This document shows positions 19,248 to 30,583 of a stretch of DNA of 64,000 nt, one piece after another. Below the pieces are notes generated by a model. It was not told where the DNA came from, searched no databases, and saw only the letters and a list, made by a program, of their open reading frames with translations. The stretch is from Phaeodactylum tricornutum CCAP 1055/1 (lineage: Eukaryota > Bacillariophyta > Bacillariophyceae > Surirellales > Neidiaceae): contig NC_011684.1 of the NCBI RefSeq assembly GCF_000150955.2, forward strand, positions 186,001 through 250,000. Direction: 5' to 3'. Both the position numbers and the translations under genes were made by a program. Every line of letters starts with the position of its first letter. Positions within the stretch are counted from its first letter, which is position 1.

Positions 19248-21931
19248 TTAAGCGGCAAGCTTCTTGTCATCATCGTCTTCATATACATCCAGTGGGGGAC
19301 ATGTGCATACCAGGTTTCGGTCCCCGTAGACATTATCGACACGGCCACAGCTGGGCCAGAACTTGTTGGCGCGGATCCAAGGAGCGGGGTAAATGCCAAC
19401 CTCCTTCGAGTACGGACGATCCCACTTCTCATTGACCAGGTCATTCATTGTGTGCGGGGCGTAGTGCAATGGCGAATCCTCCAAAGCAATACGGCCACTG
19501 CCAATATCATCAATTTCTGCCCGAATGGAAAGCATGGCGTCGCAAAAGCGATCAAGTTCCCCCAAATCTTCCGACTCAGTCGGCTCAATCATGAGAGTTC
19601 CGGCAACGGGCCAAGACATGGTAGGAGAGTGGAATCCGTAATCTTGAAGACGCTTAGCAACGTCCTCTTCCGTTACACCGGTTGCGGCTTTCAAGGGACG
19701 AAGATCCAAAATAAATTCGTGCGCACACTGTCCGTTTTTTCCAGTAAAGAGGACATCATATGCTCCATTCATACGCGCAGCCATGTAGTTCGCGTTCAAG
19801 ATAGCATGGCTGGTGGCAGCTTTAAGACCTTCAGCTCCAAGCATCTTAATGTACATCCAAGAAATCGGGAGAATGGCGGCAGAACCGAAAGGGGCTGCAG
19901 CTACAGCACCCTCAGTCTTTGGTACACAAATGTCGTTTCCGCAAAGCTTTCCCGACGCCTGAGGATCCATTACGTGCCCTGGCAAAAAAGGAGCAAGGTG
20001 CTCACGAACTCCGATAGAACCGACACCTAGAACAAAAGTGTCAGTCATACCCGAAAACCTTGAGCAATCAAACTGCATGCAATTCAAACCTACCTGGGCC
20101 ACCACCTCCGTGAGGAATGCAGAAGGTCTTGTGCAAGTTCAAATGGCACACGTCAGCGCCAATCAAACCCGGACTCGTCAGACCAACCTGTGCGTTCATG
20201 TTAGCACCGTCCATGTATACTTGGCCACCGGCATCGTGGATTGCGTCGCAAATTTCTACGATTCTTTCTTCAAAGACACCGAACGTGGAAGGATATGTGA
20301 CCATGAAGGCGGCCAAGTTGTCTTTGTGCTTGGAAATCTTGGCGGTCAAGTCACCAAAATCCACGTTGCCCTGGTCGTCATTCTCTACGACAACAACCTT
20401 CATACCAGCCATGACTGCACTAGCCGGGTTGGTCCCATGGGCTGATTTGGGAATTAAGCAAACGTTCCGGTGTCCTTCACCGGTGCTTTCTAGGTACTTT
20501 GTAATGGCCAGTAGACCCGCGTATTCGCCAGTCGCACCCGAGTTAGGCTGGGCACTCACCGCAGCGAAACCTGTGATTTCCGACAAATCCTTGTTTAAAT
20601 CTTCAATCATTTCGTGATAGCCAATAGTTTGATCGTGCGGCGCAAACGGGTGTATGTCAGAAAATTCAGGCCAAGTCACGGGAATCATTTCGCTCGTTGC
20701 GTTGAGCTTCATGGTACAGGAGCCAAGCGAAATCATCGAGTGGTTCAGAGCCAAATCACGGTTTTCGAGTGTCTTGAGGTACCGGAGCATTTGCGTTTCG
20801 GAGTGGTGCTGACGGAAAATAGGGTGTGTCAAGATTTCACCTTCACGGGCGACGGCAGGATCCAAGTTGGAGAGGGAATCGTCTGCTGACAAATCAGGAC
20901 TGGAAATCTTAAAAGCCCCAGACAGTAGTTTTCCGAGATCGTCACGAGTGATGCCCTCACCCATGGCTACTCCAACACGCTTTTCGTCGATGACACGCAC
21001 GTTAGCGCCAACACTAGCGGCACCAGCCTGGACTTCCGTGGCGTTCATGCCCTTGGAGGAAACATCGACGGTAAACGTGTCAAAAAAAGGTCCTTCCGTA
21101 ACCTTGAAACCAGCCTTGCCAATTTCGCGATGCCCAACAGCTGCCAGAGCGTGGACACGTCCGGCGATGTCGGCAAGACCTTTTGGGCCATGGTAAATAG
21201 CGTAGGCCGCAGCCATGTTGGCCAGTAAAGCCTGGGCGGTACAAATATTGGAGGTCGCCTTGTCTCGACGAATGTGCTGTTCCCGAGTCTGCATGGCCAT
21301 TCGCAAACAGGGTTTTCCGTACGAGTCGACCGTAACACCGATAATACGGCCGGGCATTTTACGGCTATACTGGTCCGATGTGGAGAGAAAACCAGCGTGT
21401 GGGCCCCCAAAACCCATGGGGACACCAAAACGCTGGGCCGATCCAACGGCAATATCTGCACCCCAGGTAGAGGGCGGGGCCAACTTGGTCAAAGCGAGCA
21501 AGTCAGTGGCGGCGATAACCATGGCGTTGCCTTCATGGGCGCGAGCAGTGAAGGCTTCGTAAGACTCGCCTCCGCTCTCAATCTCTCCGTAGGTGTTCGG
21601 GTACTGCACCATAGCGCCGCAGTAGTCACCAGCCGAAAAGTCAGATTTGCTGTGCTCGCCAACAATCACCTCAATTCCAATGGCTTCGGCACGAGTTTGG
21701 ATAAGACCAATGGTCTGCGGGTGGACATCCTGCGAGACAAAGAACTTGTTCTTCTTGCCCTTTTTCCCCTTGAGCGCAAACGTCATCTGCATAGCTTCAC
21801 CAGCCGCCGTAGCTTCGTCCAATAATGATGCTACTGCCATGGGCAATCCCGTCAGATCGACAACCAGTGTCTGAAAGTTTAGCAACATCTCCAAGCGTCC
21901 CTGCGAAATTTCCGCCTGGTAAGGAGTGTAA

Positions 21932-21963
<32 letters not shown>

Positions 21964-22623
21964 ACGGAGGATGACGGGAGGAACCTGTGTATCGTAGTAG
22001 CCGGCTCCGATGTAAGACTTCATGACCTTGTTCTTTTTGGCCATTTCCTTGATACGGTGGAGCGCTTCCGACTCGGTACGAGCTGGCTCCAAGGCGAGAT
22101 CTCGGGGCGACAGAATATTGGGCGGGACGGTCGATTTGATGAGACCTTCAAACGAGTCAAAGCCAATCGTTGCCAACATGGACTTGGAGTCCTCGGGAGA
22201 CGGTCCCACTGTAAAAACAGAAATTGATAGGTAAGAAATCAGTCGTTAGAGGGCTTCAGCTGAAGATCAACCGCCACAGGACCACCATGGTCATACTCGA
22301 TCTTTTTCATCGTCGATCAAAACCGGCTTCGATTAGGGTTTATACCACGCACTAGCGGACGTCATCGAAATTGCACGTGCCAGTAGAGATTTTACACAAA
22401 ACTACAGTAGAGAAAATCTTGACGTCACGATGACGCAAACACAAAACTCTAATGCAAAAATTGAACTTCCTGGAAGCGCAGGACCCAGCCAGTACTTACC
22501 GTGGCGGCGGGCAAAGGTGTCTTTCATGTCCAAGGCGTCCGCGAAAACCGCCGACGCGTGAAAGGCTCGGCTACACTTTTCGCGTGCCAAAATTCGACGA
22601 AGAGCAATAGAACGTCGAATCAT
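19248..22623 (-). CDS. GLDC: Glycine decarboxylase P-protein (glycine cleavage system)
   Basis: The pyridoxal-phosphate subunit of the mitochondrial glycine cleavage complex, which decarboxylates glycine in photorespiration and feeds one-carbon metabolism. Three exons: 22623-22500, 22208-20094 and 20026-19248, with introns of 291 and 67 bp (GTAAGT and GTAGGT donors); 1005 residues, the family's normal length. The leader [22 protein letters not shown] is Arg-rich and acid-free, as mitochondrial presequences are. The first splice restores [20 protein letters not shown]; the second restores [20 protein letters not shown]. The PLP lysine is about residue 735 in [18 protein letters not shown]. Intron 1 holds a cluster of CO2/cAMP-type motifs, listed separately. 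The start lies about 700 bp from a divergent membrane-protein gene. Confidence 0.96.
22420..22436. promoter_or_regulatory. TGACGTCA plus TGACGC cluster in GLDC intron 1
   Basis: TGACGTCA at 22420-22427 is a palindromic CRE that contains both TGACGT and ACGTCA. TGACGC follows at 22431-22436. These cores match the CO2-cAMP-responsive elements reported for P. tricornutum carbonic anhydrase promoters. Further copies are GACGTCA at 22358-22364 in the same intron and TGACGT at 22913-22918 upstream of the gene. A role here is inferred. Confidence 0.45.
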
Positions 22624-23326
22624 GGTGGCGGAGATAAAAAAAGATGATTGGCACGTCCTGGGAGATCGACTTTGGGTCTTCGTTTATTTGTCGTTCCGGA
22701 ACGGCAAAAAAACCAACTGCGATCCGGTAGAGAAAAAGTGAATGCTTTATCGCGACACCAAGTGGAACGCTATCGAAAAACCGAGAGGTCGTGGTGACGC
22801 AGAGCATGTCGCAGAAACTTATACTTCTGAGCGTCTTCTATTCCGCTTTTGTCTTTAAAAATTCTTATTTTTCTCGGTTGCAACTCTGCGGAGACTTGAA
22901 GCGACAAAATGATGACGTTGGTAAACACTCATTTTCCGAAATTCTGCTAAAATCCTTCAACACGTCATCTTTCATTTGGAAAACAGAAGCGCACGCGCCT
23001 TTCTTCAGTTCACACAACAGGCCAGAAGGTTGTCTACTTGTAATAACGGGTATCGCGAAAACACGTTTTCGTCTTGGTTCGTCTACGGTTAGGAGCGAGA
23101 ATGCAACGACCTCATCACCTGACAGTGGACAACTCTCGTGAACCGAAAGAATAGTCTACGTCGGGAAGAATTGTCCCTTTATAGAAAGAAAACTTTGACG
23201 CTCTTGACCTCACGGCTTGCTTCCGACCATTCACTGTCAGTTGCTTTGGTCTTTTATTGTACACTAGCAGGTCGGTGTCTTATTCTTTTTGCCGAGGTTA
23301 TTTCGTCCATTTCTATTTCTACCGAA
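22624..23326. other. Divergent promoter region, about 700 bp
   Basis: Shared by GLDC (minus) and the small membrane-protein gene (plus). The latter's frame is open upstream to 23138, so its start could lie further left. It carries TGACGT at 22913. No other feature was recognised. Confidence 0.45.
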
Positions 23327-23767
23327 ATGCCCGACACCACGGACACACCATTACCGGCTTCGATGAGCGAGTACGACGACCGTGACAACAAAGCTTGGGT
23401 GATTTCGTTCGCTGCCGCCATGGTTCCATTCTGCGCTTTTTGCTATGGTCATCAACGAGGCTTTACGGGGAAAGCCGTCACGCGCATTGTGCAATCGCCC
23501 GTCGGCGTGTACGGCCTCCTCGCCTTACCCTTTGTCACGCTCGGTATGGAAAAATGTATATACGACACAGTTCAAGCGGCACAAGGAATCAATCCAAACG
23601 TGGTACCGGCTGATCGTGGTGGTTTTCCCAGTGGTGGGGCCGAGCTGCCATCGTTCAGTCTGGTAGCTGTCCAACCACGAAACCCTCCCGTTGTCAAGAA
23701 AGCATACACTGATGCCGCACCGATGCGGAGGCTGACGGCCGTTACAGATGAGAGCAAAACGAAGTAA
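23327..23767 (+). CDS. Small membrane protein of unknown function
   Basis: 146 residues from the ATG at 23327; an alternative ATG (MSEYDD) lies 12 codons on, and the frame is open to 23138. Two hydrophobic segments are visible: AWVISFAAAMVPFCAFCYG (residues 26-44) and GVYGLLALPFVTLGMEKC (about 62-79). A hydrophilic, Pro-rich C-terminal half ends in Lys. The layout suggests a hairpin membrane protein with its tail on one side. I do not recognise a family. It could act in mitochondria or plastid envelopes, but nothing shows this. Confidence 0.6.
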   Translation: MPDTTDTPLPASMSEYDDRDNKAWVISFAAAMVPFCAFCYGHQRGFTGKAVTRIVQSPVGVYGLLALPFVTLGMEKCIYDTVQAAQGINPNVVPADRGGFPSGGAELPSFSLVAVQPRNPPVVKKAYTDAAPMRRLTAVTDESKTK

Positions 23768-24151
23768 TATATTCTTTGTTTTTTTCGCCTCGAGGGAGTC
23801 CCTTTGTTCGGTCGTTATACCAGATCAAGGCTTTTGTCGTCGACTAATTGTATGCCTTCTATGTCTGCATGACATAAGTTTAACGTCGCCCATTGTTTTA
23901 TAGTAAAGATGAAATAGTTGACAAGTTTACTGTTATCTTTGCCTCGCCACCGTTTTCTATCTCGAGAATGGGTATTGTTGGAATGTGGACGCGTTTTCTG
24001 TCTATGACCTAGTCAATCACGGATACCCGGTACCTAACGCGACTTCCTTTCGACCAAAAATTAAATTCTCTGTCAATCACCGAAATAGGCCACTATACCG
24101 AACCCTCCCCAACCCGTTGGCATGTCCTTCAAATGTAGTCAAAAGGCCGAG
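23768..24151. other. Intergenic, promoter of the aldo-keto reductase
   Basis: Lies between two plus-strand genes. The reductase frame also has an upstream ATG at 24122. No other feature was seen. Confidence 0.45.
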
Positions 24152-25336
24152 ATGCGTCCTGCAATTTTCTTTTCTTTTACTCTATGGCTACGATTGGCTG
24201 TGGTTTTGGGATTGTCACAAACACAAGCGACGCGACGAGATGTTTTGCTTGCCGCCCAGCAAGCATCAGCGGCAACGGCATTCGGCGTGCTTTTATCGTC
24301 GCCTAACGAAGCGGAGGCGGTGCGCGACACAGGAGAAACCGCTACATATCTGCATAATCAATCCAGGCTTCTGCTTCCGAATTCTAAGACTAAGGCTTTG
24401 ACTATCCCGCGAATCGGGTATTCTATGTATAAAACAACTGCTGACCAGATAGAGGCAGGGATCCAGTTAGCGTTGCAAGCCGGAGCCCGCCACTTTGACG
24501 TCGCTACGCAATATGGCACAAACCCAGTTGTGGGAGAAACTCTGCGCTCATACATACATCAGGGACTTTCTTCAGAGTACACACCAACGAGTATTATTCC
24601 TAAATCACCACAGGAACGTCGTCGAGAGATATTCTTGACACACAAGATTTCCAACGACGAGCAATCTACAAAGCCTCGGGAGGTCAAAAACGCGATCATC
24701 TCGCAGCAAAGAGGCCCTTTAAAAGGTATCGATGTCGATCTTGCGATGCTTCATTCACCCTTAACGGATAAATCGCGACGACTGGCATCGTATGAAGCTC
24801 TATTGGACTTAGAAGCCAAGAGCAAGATCAAAGCAGTTGGTGTCTGCCATTTTGGAGTCGCCGCTTTGCAAGAGTTAGTAGATGCTGGTCTACCCGCTCC
24901 CTCTGTGATCCAGCTTATCATCAGTCCCTTCAATCAACACAAAGATATCGTTGAGTGGGCATCCAAACACGACAGCGTGGTATCATGTAGCGCTTGGTCC
25001 AAACTCAGCTCGGTCGAGGGGCCACAAATTGGCTGGTCCGTACTTGGCGAAATTGCCAAAGAAAAAAGCATGACGAAGCAGCAAGTTTTGATCCAATGGA
25101 CTCTCCAAAAAGGATTCATTTGTACTCCACGCGGTAGCAGCAAGTTTAATATTGAACGCATGGCTATACAAGAAAACTCCTGGGACGCAGTCCAGGACTT
25201 TCGATTGACCGAGACCGAAATGGACATTTTAGATGGATTGGACGAACAGTTACCAGCTGGCCGACTCGGTATTCGCGACGGCTGGGACGAATCTCAAATT
25301 ACAGACCCCGCTTGGGATCCAACTTTTATATCTTAG
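24152..25336 (+). CDS. Aldo-keto reductase with a thylakoid-lumen-like leader
   Basis: 394 residues from the ATG at 24152; an in-frame ATG at 24122 adds ten polar residues ahead of the signal peptide. The AKR catalytic set is visible: Asp and Tyr in FDVATQYG (about residues 119-126), Lys in FLTHKI, and His in AMLHSPL. IKAVGVCHFG and the C-terminal PRGSSKFNIERM segment fit NADPH binding. The leader has two parts: a signal peptide (IFFSFTLWLRLAVVLGLSQTQA), then TRRDVLLAAQQASAATAF...EAEA. The second part looks like a twin-arginine lumen signal with an AxA cleavage site. The substrate is unknown; similar enzymes reduce carbonyls. Lumen location is inference. Confidence 0.85.
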   Translation: MRPAIFFSFTLWLRLAVVLGLSQTQATRRDVLLAAQQASAATAFGVLLSSPNEAEAVRDTGETATYLHNQSRLLLPNSKTKALTIPRIGYSMYKTTADQIEAGIQLALQAGARHFDVATQYGTNPVVGETLRSYIHQGLSSEYTPTSIIPKSPQERRREIFLTHKISNDEQSTKPREVKNAIISQQRGPLKGIDVDLAMLHSPLTDKSRRLASYEALLDLEAKSKIKAVGVCHFGVAALQELVDAGLPAPSVIQLIISPFNQHKDIVEWASKHDSVVSCSAWSKLSSVEGPQIGWSVLGEIAKEKSMTKQQVLIQWTLQKGFICTPRGSSKFNIERMAIQENSWDAVQDFRLTETEMDILDGLDEQLPAGRLGIRDGWDESQITDPAWDPTFIS

Positions 25337-25616
25337 GTTCCACAACTATTGATCTATATCAGTCAAGGCTAAAATCAAGTTGTATTCGAAAGGTGCAAAG
25401 ATATCTGTACTGCCACTTTCAATGTTGGGGGTCAAATAAGAAGATGACATAGGTCGTGAACCGCTAATTGTAAAGACATAAGCTAACATTGAAAAGCGCA
25501 AGTTGGTATCAAAACAAGCAAATACATGTGAAATGTATAGTGCTATTGTTAGCTGGACTTTGCGAAAAGTACAAGGAAAGGATTCTCAGTACCCTAGATC
25601 CTACCCAGCTTGTTCC

Positions 25617-28103
25617 TTAGGCCAAGTAGTTGTACACTCCAGGGTTGTCCGTACCGCGTTCCAAGTACTCTCGGTCTATTAAAGCCTCAATCCGCTTCTT
25701 TACAACCCGCGGATTGGGATTGAAAAAGGAAAGCTGAGCCAGGACTTCGGAAAGCAGCTGTTGATGTTGCAAAGTTTTTCGCGCCTTCATGATTCGAACA
25801 ATTGCGGCTTCTATGGCAATGGAACGATCCTCCTCCACTTTCTTCGTATTGAAATTAGCGTCGAGAGAGGCCATTGGAATGCGGATCTTGCGCATATTCG
25901 ATGAGAACTTGGCATTTGCCGTAAACTTGTCTGTCGTATTAATCTTGTTGCTCGCCGGCGTTTTTGCAATTACTTTGTATTTACCGCACGACAAAGAGTG
26001 CATCAAAGGCTTCAGGATCGTCTCTTCCAAATTTAGACGCTGTGACAAATCCTCAAAACTAAGTGTTTCACCACCGCTAAGAGCGTCCAAAGCAATCGCT
26101 TGGAGTGTCGACACTTGAATTTCGTACGACTTCTTTCCAAACGTACCGCGAACCGTTGCACTGCCCTGCGTCAATACCCAACCCAGCTTGCGCTTTTGGT
26201 GTTTTAATTCGTGCCATTCGCGAAAGACTTTCATGCACTTGTTCATTTCTTCCGTCAAAGTAACCTGCGGTGATTTATACGTTGGCCAGAAACCTGTCGT
26301 TAATACCTGCACACTGAAATCCAGCGAGGTTTCGACTTGTCGCATTCGCTGTTCGAACTCTGTGCGTTGTTGACTACCAACAGCCAAATCGGCCAGCATA
26401 CCTTCCATCTTAGATGTGAATTGCGTACCGCATTGGACCTTGAGCTTGGCAATCATTAGCTTCTCGGCATCATCCGAAGTAGACCGCTGGTTCAAAAGAC
26501 GCTTGGAAAGTTGATTTCGATAAATTTCTGCGAATAAATCTTTATCTGTCAGGTAGGAAAAAAGTTGCACAATGCGGTCCAGGGATTCTTCCACTTCGGC
26601 TTCGGAAAGCTTTTCACCGCCACTCTTGAGAATTCGATCACAGAACGTGGACATAAGCTCAGCATTTGTGAAACTTCCTACATTTTTGTTTACAATTTCC
26701 ACAAAAGCGTCCTTGAGCGCCTTTTGAAAAAGAGAATGCCCACTGAAGTCTTTTTTGACAACGCCAAGGTACTTTTCGTGCAGCTCGATAATCGCCTTGA
26801 CGAATTTGGGATCATCGTTTTTGTCTTTTTCGCCCCCATCCAAACGGGCCTGACGCCGTTTCAGAATTTCTTGACCCATGGATGTGATGAATTCCTGAAC
26901 AATTGCGGCGATTGGAGTAAGACCGTTTTCCAAACGTTGGAACAACCGAAACATACGACTCAAGTCTTCGGACTTGTCGTTTTGCAACAATGCGCGGCAA
27001 CCAGATGTTTCCTTTTCCAACAAGACAAGTTCTACTTTTTCAAGAATCTCTTCCTCAACCACTCTGAGTATTTTAGGTTCCGAACTCGACGAAAGATAAT
27101 CCGCAACACGGGAGCGTTCTTCTTGCAGCGCCTCTTCCGCCTTGACGAGATAATCCGGAGTCGAATCATTGATCCACTCCTCACGCCTTTTTGCATAAAA
27201 CTCCCGCGTCGACTGCAACAAGGGTTCTTCCAGATCACCGTTGTACGCATCCAGAGAGCCCATACCCATATTTTCGTATAATTCCACGATCGACTTGACG
27301 AGACTTTTGTCAATAATCTGTCCTTCACGTTCGTCGTTGATGAGACCTAGAATCGCCGCGGTGGTCTCGCGCTTCATCTCATCGTACACGTGAGTACGGA
27401 AGCATCGTAGACCGGCCTGTGAGAGCGTGGGCAAACTGTGATGCTTAACATAGTATCGATCTAGATAGGTAAAGAACTTTTTCAACCACTTGTTCATAAT
27501 TTGATGATCCCCCCAGCGGTGCTGGAGTTCAGTAAGGAGCGTGGTACCGCCCTGACCAGTCTTGTCCCGCAACGCGGGAATCACCGTGCTGGCAAGGTAT
27601 CGTTCAATCGTTTCGCCGTGTCGTTGATACAGTTCGCGCGACCAGTTGTACGGAGAACGTTGGGTGCACATATCGTAACAAGTCCTGGGGGGAAAACGAC
27701 ACAAAGGGTAAGCGCGGTGACAAGAAGGAAGTGAATACCACAAAATTTGGTACAATGTGTTTTCAGCTTGCTGAAAACGCAAATGAAACGTACGTGTAAA
27801 TCTGCACATATTCCCGTGGACCAAACATATTTGTTTCACCCGATTTCAGACCCCCGTTGAGCATGGCTTCGAGCTTATCAATGGCCTGTGTACAAAGAGA
27901 AATACAAAGTGTAAAAGGTACGGTCCGAATGGCTAAGCAATTAATTTGCAGACAATCGATACCCACAAAGGTATGCCGGAAAGGACGAGGGGGTATTTCT
28001 CGCCTACTTCACGGTAATGGCAAAGGGAGATACATACCTTGGCTTTGATTTCATCGTTCCACCCCTCTTCCAAAGGAATAATGCCCGAAGCGTTCCCGGA
28101 CAT
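25617..28103 (-). CDS. CUL1: Cullin, CUL1 type
   Basis: The scaffold of an SCF-type ubiquitin ligase. Three exons: 28103-28038, 27885-27794 and 27684-25617, with introns of 152 and 109 bp (GTATGT and GTACGT donors); 741 residues. The start [20 protein letters not shown] resembles the short N-terminus of plant CUL1. The splices restore [15 protein letters not shown], matching LYTTIYNMCTQKPP of plant CUL1, where Skp1 binds. Cullin repeats fill residues 20-400, then the cullin homology domain ([28 protein letters not shown]). A C-terminal winged helix carries the neddylation site [12 protein letters not shown] with acceptor Lys near 686, ending in the invariant YNYLA. A CUL3 assignment is less likely because of the Skp1-binding segment. 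Confidence 0.94.
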
Positions 28104-28547
28104 GGCTCCAATACAGCCGCTGCTTGATTACCGTCGGCAAAACTAGATAATATAGACAGGTGTTCCTCTTGGGTTTTGGCAAAGAAATTTGCAGCAAACA
28201 ATGTAGAGAGGAGAGAGTACTCACGTATAGTGGTGCCGCATCAGACACTTGATTTTGCGATCGAATGGGAACGAAAGGTCCACCAGTACTGGCTCTAGAT
28301 TAAACCTGCGGAAAAGAACACTCGTGATGCGCAGCAGAAGACTACCTAGATAATTTGCGGTATGCTGCCGTTTTCGTTTGTGACGTCAGCAAAAGATACG
28401 AATTCCCTAACTGTAAAACAATCCTGACACGCAATCGGACGCTAGCGAATTGCTCGACTCTTGTTTCCTTCACAGTCACCAGCAACTAGCATTGTAGCCG
28501 CAACGATCCAGTCTATTTGGTATACCAAAACTACATAGATAAATACT
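28104..28547. other. Intergenic, cullin promoter region
   Basis: Lies between two minus-strand genes. It holds the TGACGTCA octamer at 28381 and no gene that I recognise. Confidence 0.45.
28381..28388. promoter_or_regulatory. TGACGTCA palindrome upstream of the cullin
   Basis: A perfect CRE-type octamer, 278 bp upstream of the cullin start codon and 165 bp beyond the alpha-SNAP stop. bZIP factors bind this sequence in diatoms and elsewhere. Function is inferred from sequence alone. Confidence 0.35.
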
Positions 28548-29599
28548 TTAGGTAAGATCGACATCATCTTCTTCTTCGCCGGCACCGTCATCCTGAATAC
28601 TGCGCTTGACCTTTACCAACATGGAAGTCTTCCAAGGATCGAGTTTGGAAATGCGATCAAATTCGTAGCACGCCGTCGCGAACGCTTCCGCATCGTAACC
28701 TTCCACGCATTCCACTAGTTGTCGACAAAATTTGCCTTCTCGCGATTCAGCAAACGTATAATCCACACCTTCGTATCTGCCCAAGGCTTGTTCCGCCCCA
28801 ATCGCGTCCCCGTTGGCCAAATGACACAAGATGGCTTGCAAAAAGTACGATTTTGCGTTGTACTTTAACAAATTCGAGTCCAAGCATGCTCGTCCGAGTT
28901 CATCATACAATCCTGCCGCCCGCAGTAGATCTGGCGGATCGAGCGCGGCACTGCATAATTCCGCCACTTTGGCCCGGCATTGGGAAGCCTGCGATTTACT
29001 GTCTTCCATACCAAACAATTCGCCGGCTTGTTCGTACGCTTCAATGGCGGCAACCACGTTGGATTTTCCACCAGCTTCAGCGACTTCCTCCGACTCGTAT
29101 AGCTCGGCACATTCCTTGCACAGTTTGGCGGCCTGCGTCAAACGACCGGCGTCCGTCAAGAGACTGACTGCGGACTGATAACTAGAAACAGCATCCACCG
29201 GATTGCTCTTTTTATAGCAAGAGCCTTAAAAGGAACGCACAAAACCAATTAGTTAGTGTAGTGGTCCACAACAGGCTTCTTTCTTCTTGAACGCACTACA
29301 AAAGGAATAGTTCCACCAACGCAACGCAACCTACCTGCTTGTGTAAAGCACTTGGCCGCTTCATTGGCTTGCTTTAACTTGTCACGATAAAGTTCACCCG
29401 CGACATTGTAGACGTCACCAGCTTCCTGATTGAGTCCACCGACTTTGTAGGCGTTGGCAGCTTGTAGGTACAATTCCGCGGCGTCCTCGACGTTGCGGTC
29501 ACGCGCGCTGGCAAACCACGACTTTTTCGTCAGCGCCCGTCCTGCCTCGGCCTGGTACTCTTGGCCCTTGGCTTTTTGCGCTTTCGCAATGGCGGACAT
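28548..29599 (-). CDS. Alpha-SNAP (soluble NSF attachment protein)
   Basis: The adaptor that loads NSF onto cis-SNARE complexes for disassembly. Two exons, 29599-29335 and 29224-28548, with a 110-bp intron (GTAGGT...TTTTAAG, phase 1); 313 residues. TPR-like helical hairpins run through the protein: AAELYLQAANAYKVGG, AAKCFTQAGSCYKKSNP across the splice, and LLKYNAKSYFLQAILCH. All match animal and plant alpha-SNAP in order. The penultimate Leu needed to stimulate NSF is kept (DDVDLT end). Its SNARE partner type is also represented in the window by the NPSN gene at 4933, but the two are not linked. The 5' flank is a 980-bp divergent region. Confidence 0.95.
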
Positions 29600-30583
29600 A
29601 ATACAGATCCCAACCTTCGTTGATCGCAAGACTAGTACCGGTGTTTTAGAAAGGCAGAGAGATGCGCTTTATGTAACCAAGGCTCTCTGCTAGGAATGTG
29701 TACAGTCGTGTATCGCACGAACTCCCTGTTAGAGACGAGTGCAGGATAGACGAGCCAAGCGCGTTGTTCTCGTGTTTCTTCCCTTATGTCCGAGTACCGT
29801 CCGTCGTAGTCGGTAGACGGAATGACCTTTGTCGTATGCGTAATCGATAGGAATGCGCTCTTCTCTTGCTACGAAACTCAGAAGCGTTGAGACATAAGTA
29901 CTTATCGAAAAGTCAACTTTGAATACATACACTGCATGTCGTCATTCAAATATTGGTTACGACGGGCTTACTACCGGTACCTACTTCCGTCGCAACATGA
30001 GGTTGTTCCCTCATCCAAACGCCGGTTGAAGTTAATTGTAAAGCATCTACGTTATTCAACCCACAGCGATAGAAATTGGGTTGGTTGTTTGAGGGAGGGT
30101 GTTGTTGATGTTAAGGGGTTTGGGGGGAGGCCTGTTCCAATTGCACACATGGGCATCGAGATAGGAAATTTCTCAACACAGCTCTTCGCCACAACCGAGT
30201 CCTGTTGCCAAGACTACGGTCGATCTTCTCGCGGGATCCATGTGTACTTGTCTTTGTCATCACAGGTGATGTTGATTTCTTATTTGAGTAAGTCAAATAA
30301 GGCTAGTACATATATAGAGATTCTATAAAAGTACAGTCATGCGCAAAAAGAAAAGATCCAATTTTATGAGCCTTGCTTTCTGGGCCAAATTTTCATACTG
30401 CGGCCTTTCCAAATTGCAATATAAAACAAAAACAGACGGACGGACGCAATAGTGATATTTACAGTTGGACGACGTACCAAGCTACCTCCTTCCTTTCGGC
30501 CCTCGTTCCATTGGCACGATTTCGGATTCATCGAAAAAATCCGCGACCATTGCGACTCTCCATGATGCAAGAGATTGTTTGTC
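29600..30583. other. Divergent promoter region, about 980 bp
   Basis: Between alpha-SNAP (minus) and the dioxygenase gene (plus). A plus-strand ATG frame of 130 codons (29936-30328) has no recognisable domain, and I leave it uncalled. A TATATATAG stretch lies near 30310. Confidence 0.45.

Noticed and set aside
19137-20030. Long plus-strand open frame (about 297 codons)
   Set aside because: It runs antisense to glycine decarboxylase exon 3 and part of intron 2, with no domain. The minus strand is clearly the coding one.
26565-27281. Plus-strand open frame of 238 codons
   Set aside because: Antisense to the cullin gene, no recognisable domain, explained by codon bias of the opposite strand.
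29936-30328. ATG-started 130-codon frame between alpha-SNAP and the dioxygenase
   Set aside because: No domain and uneven composition. It could be a lineage-specific gene, but nothing supports it beyond length.
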